Of a stretch of DNA of 64,000 nucleotides, positions 17,552 to 25,829 are shown one piece after another; the first letter of the stretch is position 1, and each line of letters starts with the position of its first letter. The notes under the pieces are model-generated. The model did not search any database. It was not told the DNA's origin and saw only the letters and a list, made by a program, of their open reading frames with translations. The position numbers and the translations under genes were made by a program. Source of the stretch: Sebaldella sp. S0638 (lineage in GTDB: Bacteria; Fusobacteriota; Fusobacteriia; Fusobacteriales; Leptotrichiaceae); assembly GCF_024158605.1 (NCBI RefSeq), contig NZ_JAMZGM010000001.1, positions 124,001 through 188,000 of the forward strand, read 5' to 3'.

Positions 17552-18328
17552 CTATTTCTCCTCATTTAAAGTTCTTATTTTTATATCTTCCCAAAAATCT
17601 TTTCCGAACTTTGTTTCTAATTTATATAAATAAATGTCATTATGAATATGTTCCGCTGCTATATTTACCAGAAGTGGGTTTCTTGTATATGTCCCGGTAA
17701 AACCATGCGTTGCATCAGAACTTCCTATTATTACCTCTTTCATATCAGAGACAAGCATCAGCCTTTTATTCGGATCACTGATATAATTTTCGGTTTTGCT
17801 GTATGCTTCTATTCGTGAATCAGTCAATTTATGCTTTTCAAAGCTGAATAAAATAACTCTTCCGCCTTTATTCAGAAAGTTTTCAAGTTCTGTTTCGAAT
17901 ACTGCAAGATTAATATTGGTATTCATGTATATTTCTTTTTCTGAATCATTCAGCATTTCTTTTATTTTATCAAGGATATTTTCTTCACCCCTGAGATTAA
18001 TAAACTGTTCGTTATCACTTTTTATGTGTATTTTCAAAAGCTCATCTTCAAGAAATTCCGCACTTCTGATATATTCATTCTTTAATTTCATTACCAGCTT
18101 ATCCGGATCAGCCGCCATATAGTTCTTTCTTTCATTAAGGCTGGGAATAAGATAAATAAAACCCAGTGAATACAGTTTTTCCAGTGCCATATAAACAGAC
18201 GTACGCGGTGTATCTATTTTCTTTGATATCTGAGAACCGTTGGAATCAGGATTTTTCAAAAGCTCATAGTATACCTGCGCTTCTATTTTTGTCAGGCCGA
18301 ATTTCTGAAGTTCATCTATTATCTTCAT
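17552..18328 (-). CDS. TrmB family transcriptional regulator
   Basis: 258 residues. An N-terminal winged helix (LQKFGLTKIEAQVYYELLKNPDSNGSQISKKIDTPRTSVYMALEKLYSLGFI) is the TrmB-type HTH. The remainder (from about 110) is a phospholipase D-like TrmB C-terminal domain that binds sugars in characterised relatives (YMNTNINLAVFETELENFLNKGGRVILFSF). It is co-transcribed with glgP 11 bp downstream, so a role in alpha-glucan control is likely. A TGTTGT-N9-ACAACA palindrome overlaps the -10 of its promoter, suggesting autoregulation. Confidence 0.88.
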   Translation of the reverse strand: MKIIDELQKFGLTKIEAQVYYELLKNPDSNGSQISKKIDTPRTSVYMALEKLYSLGFIYLIPSLNERKNYMAADPDKLVMKLKNEYIRSAEFLEDELLKIHIKSDNEQFINLRGEENILDKIKEMLNDSEKEIYMNTNINLAVFETELENFLNKGGRVILFSFEKHKLTDSRIEAYSKTENYISDPNKRLMLVSDMKEVIIGSSDATHGFTGTYTRNPLLVNIAAEHIHNDIYLYKLETKFGKDFWEDIKIRTLNEEK

Positions 18329-18348
18329 AAAAATTTACTCCTATATTT

Positions 18349-18387
18349 TGTTGTTTTTATTATACAACATAATTTTTTCTTCTTCAA
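18349..18387 (-). promoter_or_regulatory. Promoter and overlapping palindrome for trmB-glgP
   Basis: Minus strand TTGAAG (18382-18387), 17-bp spacer, TATAAT (18359-18364). A 6+6 inverted repeat TGTTGT/ACAACA (18349-18369) covers the -10 box. The remaining 18388-18615 stretch is AT-rich with no gene seen. Confidence 0.75.
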
Positions 18388-18615
18388 TGTATTTTTTCAC
18401 ATTCAAAGCAGCTTATATGAAATCTCTAAAATATGAAAAATTTTCCCTGAAATTTTATTCGGGTTATATACAATGTAATTATTGACTGCTAATTTCAAAA
18501 TACTTATATCTTTCAAGTATAAACAATCACTCTATAAATATCAAAATAAATCATTTTAAATTTTATTATCAAACTTTATTTTCAAAATATAAGAAACTGT
18601 AATTTATAATAAAAA

Positions 18616-18650
18616 AGGGCGGAACTAACTATTATTTAATTCCAAACCCT
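18616..18650 (-). terminator. Terminator after yggT
   Basis: Stem AGGG..GGAA/TTCC..CCCT followed on the minus strand by TTTTTTATTAT, 18 bp after the yggT stop. Confidence 0.7.
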
Positions 18651-18667
18651 CTATTATCAATTCATTT

Positions 18668-18931
18668 TTAAAAGCCAAAAAATATTTTAACAACAATTCC
18701 TCTGATCACATTAAGAAGTAATATTCCTATAATCGGTGAAAGATCAAAATACATTCCACCCACAGGGACTACTACCTTTAGTTTATTTAAATAAGGATCA
18801 GTTAACTGCCTTATAAACTTTGTTACACTCATTTCACCATATCTGTCTATCCATGATAATACCACGGAAGCTAATATAATAATCTGATAAATATCTATTA
18901 CTTTTAACAAAATATTTCCTATAAAAAACAT
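18668..18931 (-). CDS. YggT family membrane protein
   Basis: 87 residues with two hydrophobic segments (about 5-27 and 60-85) around the conserved amphipathic core SWIDRYGEMSVTKFIRQLTDPYLNKLKVVVPVGGMYFDLSPIIGILLL. The (R.LTDP.L...R..P) and DLSP motifs identify the YggT/Ycf19 family, linked to membrane or septum organisation but without an established activity. It lies 13 bp after pgsA as the last gene of the pnp-pgsA-yggT unit. Confidence 0.92.
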   Translation of the reverse strand: MFFIGNILLKVIDIYQIIILASVVLSWIDRYGEMSVTKFIRQLTDPYLNKLKVVVPVGGMYFDLSPIIGILLLNVIRGIVVKIFFGF

Positions 18932-18944
18932 AATTAATACCTTC

Positions 18945-19490
18945 CTACTTATTCAGTATATCTTTACAGTTCACATAATACTCATACCCTGACATAAGAG
19001 TCAGTGCAAGTGGAATAAGCATTATAAAAGTCCCGAACACATTTCCCAAAGGGAACAATATTATTATAAGTATTGCGATTATCTGCGAAACTGTTTTCCA
19101 TTTCCCCAGAGTTTCAGCTGCAATTACTTTTCCTTCTGCTGCTGCTATTGATCTCAAACCTGTTATCCCAAGTTCTCTGAACAGAATCAACAAAACGAAC
19201 CATACTGAAAGCTGATCATTCTTAGTAAATACCACAAGTGCGGAAAGTACTAAAATCTTATCTGCAAGGGGATCCAGAAGTTTCCCCAGATTTGTTACCA
19301 GATTATCTCTTCTGGCTATGTAGCCGTCTAAGAAATCTGTAATTGATGCTCCTACAAAAATCCAAAAAGCCAGTATTCTTAATATAAAACCTCCTACTCC
19401 CTCTATTCTCAATCCAAAACTAAGGATAAAAACAAAAGGAATCACCAATATTATTCTCAAAACTGCTAATTTATTTGGCAGATTCATCAT
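18945..19490 (-). CDS. pgsA: CDP-diacylglycerol-glycerol-3-phosphate 3-phosphatidyltransferase
   Basis: A 181-residue CDP-alcohol phosphatidyltransferase that makes phosphatidylglycerol phosphate. It begins [19 protein letters not shown]. The signature D-G-x2-A-R-x8-G-x3-D-x3-D reads as [27 protein letters not shown] and is intact. Four hydrophobic segments follow. Its start lies 20 bases inside the end of pnp, so translation is coupled. The first two codons are both ATG. Confidence 0.96.
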   Translation of the reverse strand: MMNLPNKLAVLRIILVIPFVFILSFGLRIEGVGGFILRILAFWIFVGASITDFLDGYIARRDNLVTNLGKLLDPLADKILVLSALVVFTKNDQLSVWFVLLILFRELGITGLRSIAAAEGKVIAAETLGKWKTVSQIIAILIIILFPLGNVFGTFIMLIPLALTLMSGYEYYVNCKDILNK

Positions 19491-21603
19491 TATCTCCTAC
19501 TTTTTCATTTTCTAAAGCTTTCATACTTAAGTTAAATTTATTCTCATCTTCCATTCCAATAACTTTTACTTTTATGATTTGTCCTTCTTTCAGAACATCT
19601 TCCACTTTATTTACTCTTTCTTTCTTTATTTCAGAAATATGAAGCAGTCCTTCTTTACCTGGAAGTACCTCTACAAAAGCTCCGAATTTAGCAAGTTTTA
19701 TTACTTTTCCCGTGTAAACTGCATTTAGTTCTACACTTTGTGTATAAGATTTTACAAGCTCGATTGTTTTATCAAGGCTGGCTTTCTCTTTAACGAAGAT
19801 AGCTACACTTCCGTCATCTTCTATATCTATTGTTGCTCCTGTCTGATCAATAATTGATTTTATTGTTTTTCCTCCAGGACCTATCAATATAGCAATTTTG
19901 CTTGGGTCTATTCTCATAAAGTGAATTTTTGGTGCATTTTCAGAAACTTCTTTTCTTGGTTCAGGAATAACTGCATTCATTTTATCAAGTATGAACATTC
20001 TTCCGTCAAAAGCTTGTTTTAGTGCAATTTCCATTATTTCTCTAGTTATACCTGTTATCTTTATATCCATCTGAAGGGCTGTTATTCCGCCTTTAGTTCC
20101 AGCTACTTTAAAATCCATATCTCCAAGGTGGTCTTCAAGTCCCTGAATATCAGTAAGAACTACGAATTCTTCCCCTTCTTTTATAAGTCCCATTGCTATT
20201 CCCGCTACAGAACTCTTCATCGGCACACCTGCTGCCATTAATGCAAGCGAACCTCCGCATATACTTGCCTGAGAAGATGATCCGTTAGATTCTGTGATTT
20301 CAGAAACTACTCTTATAGTATAAGGAAAATCATCCTGTTTAGGTATCATATATTTTAATGCTCTTTCAGCAAGACTCCCATGTCCCAGTTCTCTTCTTCC
20401 CGGTGCTCTCATAAATCCTGCTTCACCTACCGAATAAGGAGGGAAATTATAGTGAAGGAAAAATTTCTTTCTTGATTCTTCTTCCATTCCGTCTACTATC
20501 TGCTCATTCTCTCTGCTTCCCAGTGTTACTGTTACCAGCGCCTGTGTTTCCCCTCTTGTAAACAGTGCAGAACCATGCGGTATAGGCAGTGTATCTATCT
20601 CTACATCTATTGGTCTTATTTCTTCTGTATTTCTTCCGTCTGGTCTGTTCTTTTTATATAAAATTGATTCTCTGACCATTTTTTTCATCAGATCATGATA
20701 GTAATTTTTGAATTCTATTTCTATTTCAGCAGGTATTTCGTTGTTTTCATATAATGTAGCGAACTCTTCAATAAGTCTTTCTTCTAATGCATCTATAGCA
20801 TCGTCTCTTTCCTGCTTACCATGTTTCTCTATAGCTGCACCAAGTTCTTCAGTAGCTTTTTCATCAATGAATCTTTTTACTTCAGGATTTACTTCCGCTA
20901 TTTCAAATTCCATTTTGCTTACTTCAAACTGGCTTATGAATTTTTCCTGCTCTGCACACATCTCTTTTATTTTTCCGTGTCCGAACATAATTGCTTCCAG
21001 CATGATTTCTTCTGAAATTTCGTTTGCACCTGCCTCGACCATAGTTACCGCATCAGCAGTACCTGCTACCGACAGTTCGATATCACTTATTTCCAGCTGT
21101 TCAGGTGTAGGATTCAGTACATATTCTCCTTCTATATATCCCACAGTTACTCCGCCTACCGGCCCTGCAAAAGGTATATCCGATATTGACAATGCTGCTG
21201 ATACCCCAAGTGTAGCCAGATTTTCCGGAAGATTTACTTCATCATAAGAGATTACAGTTATTACTATATGAACTCCGTAGAAAAATCCTTCGGGAAATAA
21301 AGGTCTTATAGGTCTGTCAATTAGTCTTGCTATAAGCACTTCCCCTGTAGAAGGTCTTGATTCTCTCTTTATAAAACCTCCGGGAAACTTACCAGAAGCA
21401 TAAAACTTTTCTATATAGTCCACTGTCAAAGGGAAAAAGTCTGTCCCTTCTCTTACTGCCTTACTTCTTGTAGCTGTTACCAAAAGCACTGTTTTTCCGC
21501 ACTCTACTACAACTGCTCCGCTTGCCTGTCTTGCTATTTTTCCGCTGCTTATTTTTACCGTTTTTTCTCCTATTTTCAGTTCATAGGATTTTTCATTAAA
21601 CAT
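19471..21603 (-). CDS. pnp: Polyribonucleotide nucleotidyltransferase (PNPase)
   Basis: A 710-residue phosphorolytic 3'-5' exoribonuclease. Two RNase PH folds (starting [25 protein letters not shown] and [20 protein letters not shown]), a helical linker, a KH domain ([34 protein letters not shown]) and a C-terminal S1 domain ([28 protein letters not shown]) appear in the usual order. [12 protein letters not shown] and the [13 protein letters not shown] catalytic segment are present. The ATG at 21603 follows AGGAGG; the open frame runs 17 codons further upstream without a site. A long hairpin lies in its leader. Confidence 0.97.
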   Translation of the reverse strand: MFNEKSYELKIGEKTVKISSGKIARQASGAVVVECGKTVLLVTATRSKAVREGTDFFPLTVDYIEKFYASGKFPGGFIKRESRPSTGEVLIARLIDRPIRPLFPEGFFYGVHIVITVISYDEVNLPENLATLGVSAALSISDIPFAGPVGGVTVGYIEGEYVLNPTPEQLEISDIELSVAGTADAVTMVEAGANEISEEIMLEAIMFGHGKIKEMCAEQEKFISQFEVSKMEFEIAEVNPEVKRFIDEKATEELGAAIEKHGKQERDDAIDALEERLIEEFATLYENNEIPAEIEIEFKNYYHDLMKKMVRESILYKKNRPDGRNTEEIRPIDVEIDTLPIPHGSALFTRGETQALVTVTLGSRENEQIVDGMEEESRKKFFLHYNFPPYSVGEAGFMRAPGRRELGHGSLAERALKYMIPKQDDFPYTIRVVSEITESNGSSSQASICGGSLALMAAGVPMKSSVAGIAMGLIKEGEEFVVLTDIQGLEDHLGDMDFKVAGTKGGITALQMDIKITGITREIMEIALKQAFDGRMFILDKMNAVIPEPRKEVSENAPKIHFMRIDPSKIAILIGPGGKTIKSIIDQTGATIDIEDDGSVAIFVKEKASLDKTIELVKSYTQSVELNAVYTGKVIKLAKFGAFVEVLPGKEGLLHISEIKKERVNKVEDVLKEGQIIKVKVIGMEDENKFNLSMKALENEKVGDNDESAK

Positions 21604-21672
21604 ATTATTCCTCCTGTTTATAAATTTAAAACCAAGAAGAGAAGCAAATAACACTTAAATACTCTAATGCAC

Positions 21673-21722
21673 TGTTTCATTTACAATTAGACAGTATTGT
21701 CTGACTGATTGTGAATGGGACA
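21673..21722 (-). other. Leader hairpin of pnp
   Basis: In the roughly 180-nt leader, arms TGT..ATT.ACAAT..AGACA and TGTCT.ATTGT.AAT..ACA pair around a four-base ATAC loop, with an internal bulge. It lies about 70 nt before the pnp start. PNPase in E. coli is autoregulated through an RNase III-cleaved leader hairpin. Here only the structure is seen; the role is inferred. Confidence 0.55.
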
Positions 21723-21791
21723 TTACACTATAACTATGCTGATGCAAAGAATTTAAGAATTACTTACTCCCTTTCTTCTTGATTTATAGTG

Positions 21792-21821
21792 ATTATACCA
21801 CACATTCCCATAAAATAGCAA
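21792..21821 (-). promoter_or_regulatory. Extended -10 promoter of pnp-pgsA-yggT
   Basis: Minus strand TTGCTA (21816-21821), 18-bp spacer, TGG-TATAAT with the -10 at 21792-21797. The start would fall near 21785. Confidence 0.7.
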
Positions 21822-21894
21822 CTTTCTTATTATGCGTTATTTAATAAATAAATTAAGCTTTTCAGCGTTTATTCATAAAATTTTATAATCAAAT

Positions 21895-21908
21895 GTAACT
21901 AATGTTAC
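21895..21908. promoter_or_regulatory. Palindrome before the binding-protein/GTPase/ABC operon
   Basis: GTAAC-TAAT-GTTAC, perfect 5-bp arms, 59 bp before the ATG at 21967. The spacing and arms resemble CRP/FNR-superfamily sites such as those proposed for HcpR; that attribution is from memory and tentative. A TATAAT lies just upstream at 21884-21889. Confidence 0.45.
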
Positions 21909-21966
21909 GTTTTTTTCTTAAAAATTTGTGTAATATATTTATATAAAATAGAAAGCAGGTAATATT

Positions 21967-23163
21967 ATGATAAAAAAAGATATGACACTCGGCGAAATAG
22001 TATCAAAATATCCTTCTTCGGTAAATATTTTTAAGTCAAAAAACATAAGCGGGTTTGATGAAAATTCCAAATCAGCCCTTTTAAATAAATTAACACTTGA
22101 GATGGCTGCCAAAACTAAAAAGATAAATCTGGAAATACTGCTGGATACTCTGAATTCATCTTTTGATACATATGATGCAGATATTACCGCAGAAACACGG
22201 GAATATAAAGCAGGGGGAACTGATGTTTCAGGATTGCTGCCCTGTCCTGTAAGACTTCCGCTTCTGGAAGCTTTCAAAGAATTTGATTCTGATAATCCGG
22301 AAATAAAACTAAATTATGATTTGAAATCTGCTTCGTCAGGTTCAGGATGGATGGAAGAACTTATAAAAAAAGATAATATTTCTGAGATACCTGATATATT
22401 TATTTCCACAGGTTTTGAACTGTTTTTCAGTCAGAATCTGAAAAACAGGATAAAAAAAGAATCTGCATTTAAAGATAAAACAGGACTTGAAAAATATAAT
22501 AAAATATTTGATAATACAGATCTGAAAGATCCATATGGTAATTATGCCATGGTTGGTGTGGTGCCTGCTGTTATGCTGGTTAATCCCGCAGAACTGAAAG
22601 GAAGAAAATGTCCCAAAACATGGGAAGATATACTAAAACCTGAATTTGAAAAAAGCATCAGCATTCCTATGGGAGACCTTGATCTTTATAATGCAGCGCT
22701 TATTACACTGCACAGCAGATTCGGCTATGATGGAATTAAAAAACTGAAAAATAATTTTCTTGATAATCTTCATCCTTCACAAATGATTAAAGCTGATAAA
22801 CTGAAAGTAAACAAGCCGGCAATTACAATAACACCGTATTTCTTCACAAAAATGCTGCCGGAAAAATCGGAAATGTTTGTAAACTGGCCGAAAGACGGTG
22901 CTATAGTTTCACCTATATTTATGCTGATCAAAAATCGTAAAAGTGTTCATCTTGATAAAACAGTGAACTTTCTTTCAAGTAAAAAAACAGGTGAAATACT
23001 CTCAAAGCAGGGATATTTTCCAAGTGTGCATCCTGATGTGGAAAATAACATCAAGGACAAAAAATTTCTCTGGGCGGGATGGGACTATTTATATGAAAAT
23101 GACATAGATCAGATACTTGACAACTGTACGAAAATATTAACCGAAAATACTCAGGAGGTATAA
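21967..23163 (+). CDS. Leaderless iron-type substrate-binding protein with N-terminal DUF1858-like domain
   Basis: 398 residues. Residues 1-60 (DMTLGEIVSKYPSSVNIFKSKNISGF) look like a DUF1858/ScdA-N type module without its cysteines. Residues 75-390 resemble COG1840-type ferric-iron binding proteins (DIFISTGFELFFSQ, YGNYAMVGVVPAVMLVNPAELKGRKCPKTWEDILKPEFEKSISIPMGD, NWPKDGAIVSPIFMLIKN, KKTGEILSKQGYFPSVHP). There is no signal peptide or lipobox, so the protein should stay in the cytoplasm, which is odd for this fold. It heads a three-gene plus-strand operon with a GTPase and an ABC ATPase; no permease is nearby. The ligand is unknown. Confidence 0.72.
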   Translation: MIKKDMTLGEIVSKYPSSVNIFKSKNISGFDENSKSALLNKLTLEMAAKTKKINLEILLDTLNSSFDTYDADITAETREYKAGGTDVSGLLPCPVRLPLLEAFKEFDSDNPEIKLNYDLKSASSGSGWMEELIKKDNISEIPDIFISTGFELFFSQNLKNRIKKESAFKDKTGLEKYNKIFDNTDLKDPYGNYAMVGVVPAVMLVNPAELKGRKCPKTWEDILKPEFEKSISIPMGDLDLYNAALITLHSRFGYDGIKKLKNNFLDNLHPSQMIKADKLKVNKPAITITPYFFTKMLPEKSEMFVNWPKDGAIVSPIFMLIKNRKSVHLDKTVNFLSSKKTGEILSKQGYFPSVHPDVENNIKDKKFLWAGWDYLYENDIDQILDNCTKILTENTQEV

Positions 23164-23164
23164 A

Positions 23165-23860
23165 ATGAACTTAATTACTGTATCCGGGCCGCCTTCATCA
23201 GGAAAAACAGCCCTTATAATAAAAACTATAGAAAATCTGAAACTTAGAAATCTGAAAGTTGGTGTGGTAAAATTTGACTGTCTCTATACTGATGATGACA
23301 AACTTTATGAAAAGGCGGGAGTTCCTGTGAAAAAAGGACTTTCAGGTTCGCTGTGTCCTGACCATTACTTTGTAAGTAATATCGAAGAGGTTGTTCAATG
23401 GGGACTAAAAGAAAATCTCGATGTACTTATCACAGAAAGTGCCGGATTATGTAACAGATGTTCGCCTTATATACAAAATATAAAAGCAGTCTGTGTTATA
23501 GACAATCTGAGCGGAATAAACACCCCGAAGAAAATCGGTCCTATGCTGAAAACAGCAGATATTGTGGTTATTACAAAAGGAGATATAGTTTCACAGGCTG
23601 AAAGGGAAGTTTTTGCTTCAAGAGTAAATTCAGTTAATCCAAATGCTGTGGTTATGCACGTAAACGGACTTACAGGTCAGGGTGCTTATGAATTCTCTAC
23701 TATAATATATAAAGAAAATGAAAATCTAGAAACGCTTGAAGGAAAAAAATTAAGATTCCCAATGCCTTCCGCTACATGTTCATACTGTCTCGGGGAGACA
23801 CGTATAGGTGCGGAACATCAAATGGGAAATATCAGAAAAATCGACTTGGGTGATAAATAA
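23165..23860 (+). CDS. HypB/CooC-like P-loop GTPase
   Basis: 231 residues. The P-loop is GPPSSGKT (8-15). A KFDCLYTDDD segment follows, then DVLITESAGLCNRC (86-99, switch/Walker B region) and a TKGD in place of NKxD (VVITKGDIVSQAE). This organisation is like HypB/UreG/CobW nickel- and metal-handling GTPases. Cysteines recur at 39, 64, 96, 99 and in a C-terminal CSYC (205-208), with histidines at 67 and 218, so metal binding is plausible. No hydrogenase or urease gene is near. It starts after AGGAGG, one base after the previous stop, and its own stop overlaps the ABC gene (TAATG). Confidence 0.75.
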   Translation: MNLITVSGPPSSGKTALIIKTIENLKLRNLKVGVVKFDCLYTDDDKLYEKAGVPVKKGLSGSLCPDHYFVSNIEEVVQWGLKENLDVLITESAGLCNRCSPYIQNIKAVCVIDNLSGINTPKKIGPMLKTADIVVITKGDIVSQAEREVFASRVNSVNPNAVVMHVNGLTGQGAYEFSTIIYKENENLETLEGKKLRFPMPSATCSYCLGETRIGAEHQMGNIRKIDLGDK

Positions 23861-24861
23861 TGGAAAATAATAAGTTAATAAATAAAACAATTAATGAATT
23901 ACTAAAAGAATACCCTTTTTTGGAAGAAACTTTTGAGGAAAATCTTATTAATATGTCGGATAAAACAGTTTCTCTCAGAGAGGCTTTGGATAAAATAAAT
24001 GAATTTGATCTGGAAGACAGGGCTCTTACTAAGAAACAAATCAGCGACCTTATCACTAATTATGTGGATCAAATGTCAGAGATTCTCGGACTGAAAGAAA
24101 ATAACATAGAAAAGCTTACTCTTCTTCCGGGAACTGATAAAAGCGGGAATAAAGAGAATTTTGAAAAACTTGAAATTTTGAAAGGGGAAATTTTGTGTAT
24201 TGTAGGTCCTACAGGAAGCGGAAAAAGCAGACTTCTTGCTGATATAGAATGGACAGCGCAGGGTGACACTCCTACCAAAAGGCATATACTTATTAATGAC
24301 GAAGATGTGGACACTTCACACAGGCTGTCATCGGGAAATAAAATGGTGGCACAGCTGTCTCAGAATATGAATTTTATCATGGATTTAAGTGTCTATGAAT
24401 TTCTTGAGCTTCATGCTGCCAGCAGAATGGTTGAAAATAAAGAGGAAATAATAAACAGAATTATTGAAAATGCCAATAATCTTGCAGGTGAAAAATTTAC
24501 CCTTGATACTCCTGTTACCAGTCTTAGCGGCGGTCAGTCACGTGCTCTTATGATATCTGATACTGCGATTTTGAGTTCTTCTCCTATTGTTCTTATAGAT
24601 GAGATAGAAAATGCAGGGATTGACAGAAAAAAGGCGCTTGAACTGCTTGTAGGCGAAGAAAAAATCGTACTTATGGCTACTCATGACCCTTTACTTGCTC
24701 TTATGGGAAATAAAAGGATTGTTATTAATAACGGCGGGATTAAAAATGTTATTGAGACCAGTGATGATGAAAAGGAAATATTTCTGGAATTAGAGGAAAT
24801 GGATAAGAAAATTCAGGATTTGAGAAAAGATCTTAGATATGGGAAAAAGCTTACTATTTAG
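23860..24861 (+). CDS. ABC ATPase with N-terminal DUF1858-like domain, no cognate permease
   Basis: 333 residues. Residues 1-60 (KTINELLKEYPFLEETFEENLI) resemble the N-terminal module of the first gene in the operon. The ATPase core has Walker A GPTGSGKS (116-123), signature LSGGQ (222-226), Walker B IVLIDE (243-248) and H-loop His275, so it should hydrolyse ATP. A charged C-terminal helix follows. It is a single soluble ATPase domain; no membrane partner is encoded. Possible roles are ATP-driven remodelling or cofactor loading with the GTPase and binding protein. Confidence 0.75.
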   Translation: MENNKLINKTINELLKEYPFLEETFEENLINMSDKTVSLREALDKINEFDLEDRALTKKQISDLITNYVDQMSEILGLKENNIEKLTLLPGTDKSGNKENFEKLEILKGEILCIVGPTGSGKSRLLADIEWTAQGDTPTKRHILINDEDVDTSHRLSSGNKMVAQLSQNMNFIMDLSVYEFLELHAASRMVENKEEIINRIIENANNLAGEKFTLDTPVTSLSGGQSRALMISDTAILSSSPIVLIDEIENAGIDRKKALELLVGEEKIVLMATHDPLLALMGNKRIVINNGGIKNVIETSDDEKEIFLELEEMDKKIQDLRKDLRYGKKLTI

Positions 24862-24873
24862 GGATATTTATTG

Positions 24874-24900
24874 AAGGATACCGTACGGTGTCCTTTTTTT
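24874..24900 (+). terminator. Terminator of the trio operon
   Basis: Stem AAGGATACC/GGTGTCCTT around GTAC with seven T after it, 12 bp past the ABC stop. Confidence 0.88.
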
Positions 24901-25177
24901 AGTTATATTAATACAGCGATTTAAATTTCGTAGAGTTTTGGGGACTTCGATTTGCATTCTAGGATAGTTACATTAATACTTACCATACAGTACTTCATGA
25001 GATCGCACATAGTACATTTACATTTTAGGATAGTTATATTAATACTGTGAGTATGTCTATAATGTATGATTTGAAAGAAATATTTACATTCTAGGATAGT
25101 TATATTAATACTATAACAGATTAAAAATAAAAAATCAAAGTAGGAGAATTTACATTCTAGGATAGTTATATTAATAC
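24901..25177 (-). CRISPR. Short CRISPR array, four repeats plus a degenerate end
   Basis: Four 30-bp repeats at 24950-24979, 25016-25045, 25082-25111 and 25148-25177, separated by three 36-bp unrelated spacers. On the minus strand the repeat begins GTATTAATATAACTA and ends AGAATGTAAAT, resembling clostridial type I-B repeats. The copy at 25016 has one change and the copy at 24950 has two. A 14-base repeat remnant lies at 24901-24914, 35 bp further on. Decay at the left puts the leader to the right, so transcription would run on the minus strand. No cas gene is in the window. An open frame across the array is an artefact of the repeats. Confidence 0.9.
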
Positions 25178-25317
25178 CCATCTTGTCAAAAATCTTTTAT
25201 TTATTATACTCTAAATAAACATTTCTGTCGACCACTTTTTTTCGTCTGAATCAAACTCGACAAAAACATGTCATCTTTTAGCCAAAAATACATTAAATCC
25301 CTTATAAAATAAAGGAT

Positions 25318-25357
25318 TGTCGATCTCCATCAGTTTACACCTTACCAGAGATCGACA
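25318..25357. repeat. Perfect 10-bp inverted repeat near the CRISPR leader
   Basis: TGTCGATCTC (25318-25327) and GAGATCGACA (25348-25357) with a 20-base loop, no T run. It lies 140 bp to the leader side of the array. The stretch 25178-25460 otherwise has no gene that I can see. Confidence 0.5.
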
Positions 25358-25460
25358 GACGCGACTTTTCTCCCATACTCCTTATAATCATACAAAAAAA
25401 TCCCGAAAATTTCCATATGAACAAATCACCGGAAACCTCAGGACTCATAAATCATCTAAC

Positions 25461-25823
25461 CTAAATCAAAAAAATCAAAGCACAGATTACAGAAATAATG
25501 CTAAATCCGGGAATAAACATAAAAGCTGAACTTATTCCCAGAAATGAAGCTTTTGGAATTCTTTCCTCTTTCAAAATAACATAAAAATTCCCCATTTTTT
25601 CCCAAAACCAAATAATGAAAAAAGCCAATGATATTATAAATAAAACAGAAGAAAATATTAAAATCATCATTGCATTTCCATAATCTCCATACTCACTGTT
25701 AAGAACTAATTTTATAATCATAAATAAAATTACATTATATATAATTCCAAAAATAACATTTCTTAACGCTTTCCTTTTGGCAGCTGTCAGCACTTTATTT
25801 TTCTCTTTCAAAAAATCCACCAT
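25461..25823 (-). CDS. Small hypothetical membrane protein
   Basis: 120 residues with about three or four hydrophobic segments (24-42, 50-72, 95-119) after a charged N-terminus (MVDFLKEKNKVLTAAKRKA). I do not recognise a family. It lies six bases downstream of the next membrane gene and is probably coupled to it. The start could be the ATG or the GTG right after it; the ribosome site is weak. Confidence 0.6.
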   Translation of the reverse strand: MVDFLKEKNKVLTAAKRKALRNVIFGIIYNVILFMIIKLVLNSEYGDYGNAMMILIFSSVLFIISLAFFIIWFWEKMGNFYVILKEERIPKASFLGISSAFMFIPGFSIISVICALIFLI

Positions 25824-25829
25824 CCTGTA

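Noticed and set aside
20708-21247. Plus-strand frame of 179 codons opposite pnp, Ser-rich
   Set aside because: Shadow of the PNPase reading frame; the Ser richness comes from reversed acidic/Ala codons.
24921-25181. Open frame of 86 codons with repeated SINITILECK-like segments
   Set aside because: The repetition is the CRISPR repeat read in frame; there is no ribosome site and spacers supply the rest.
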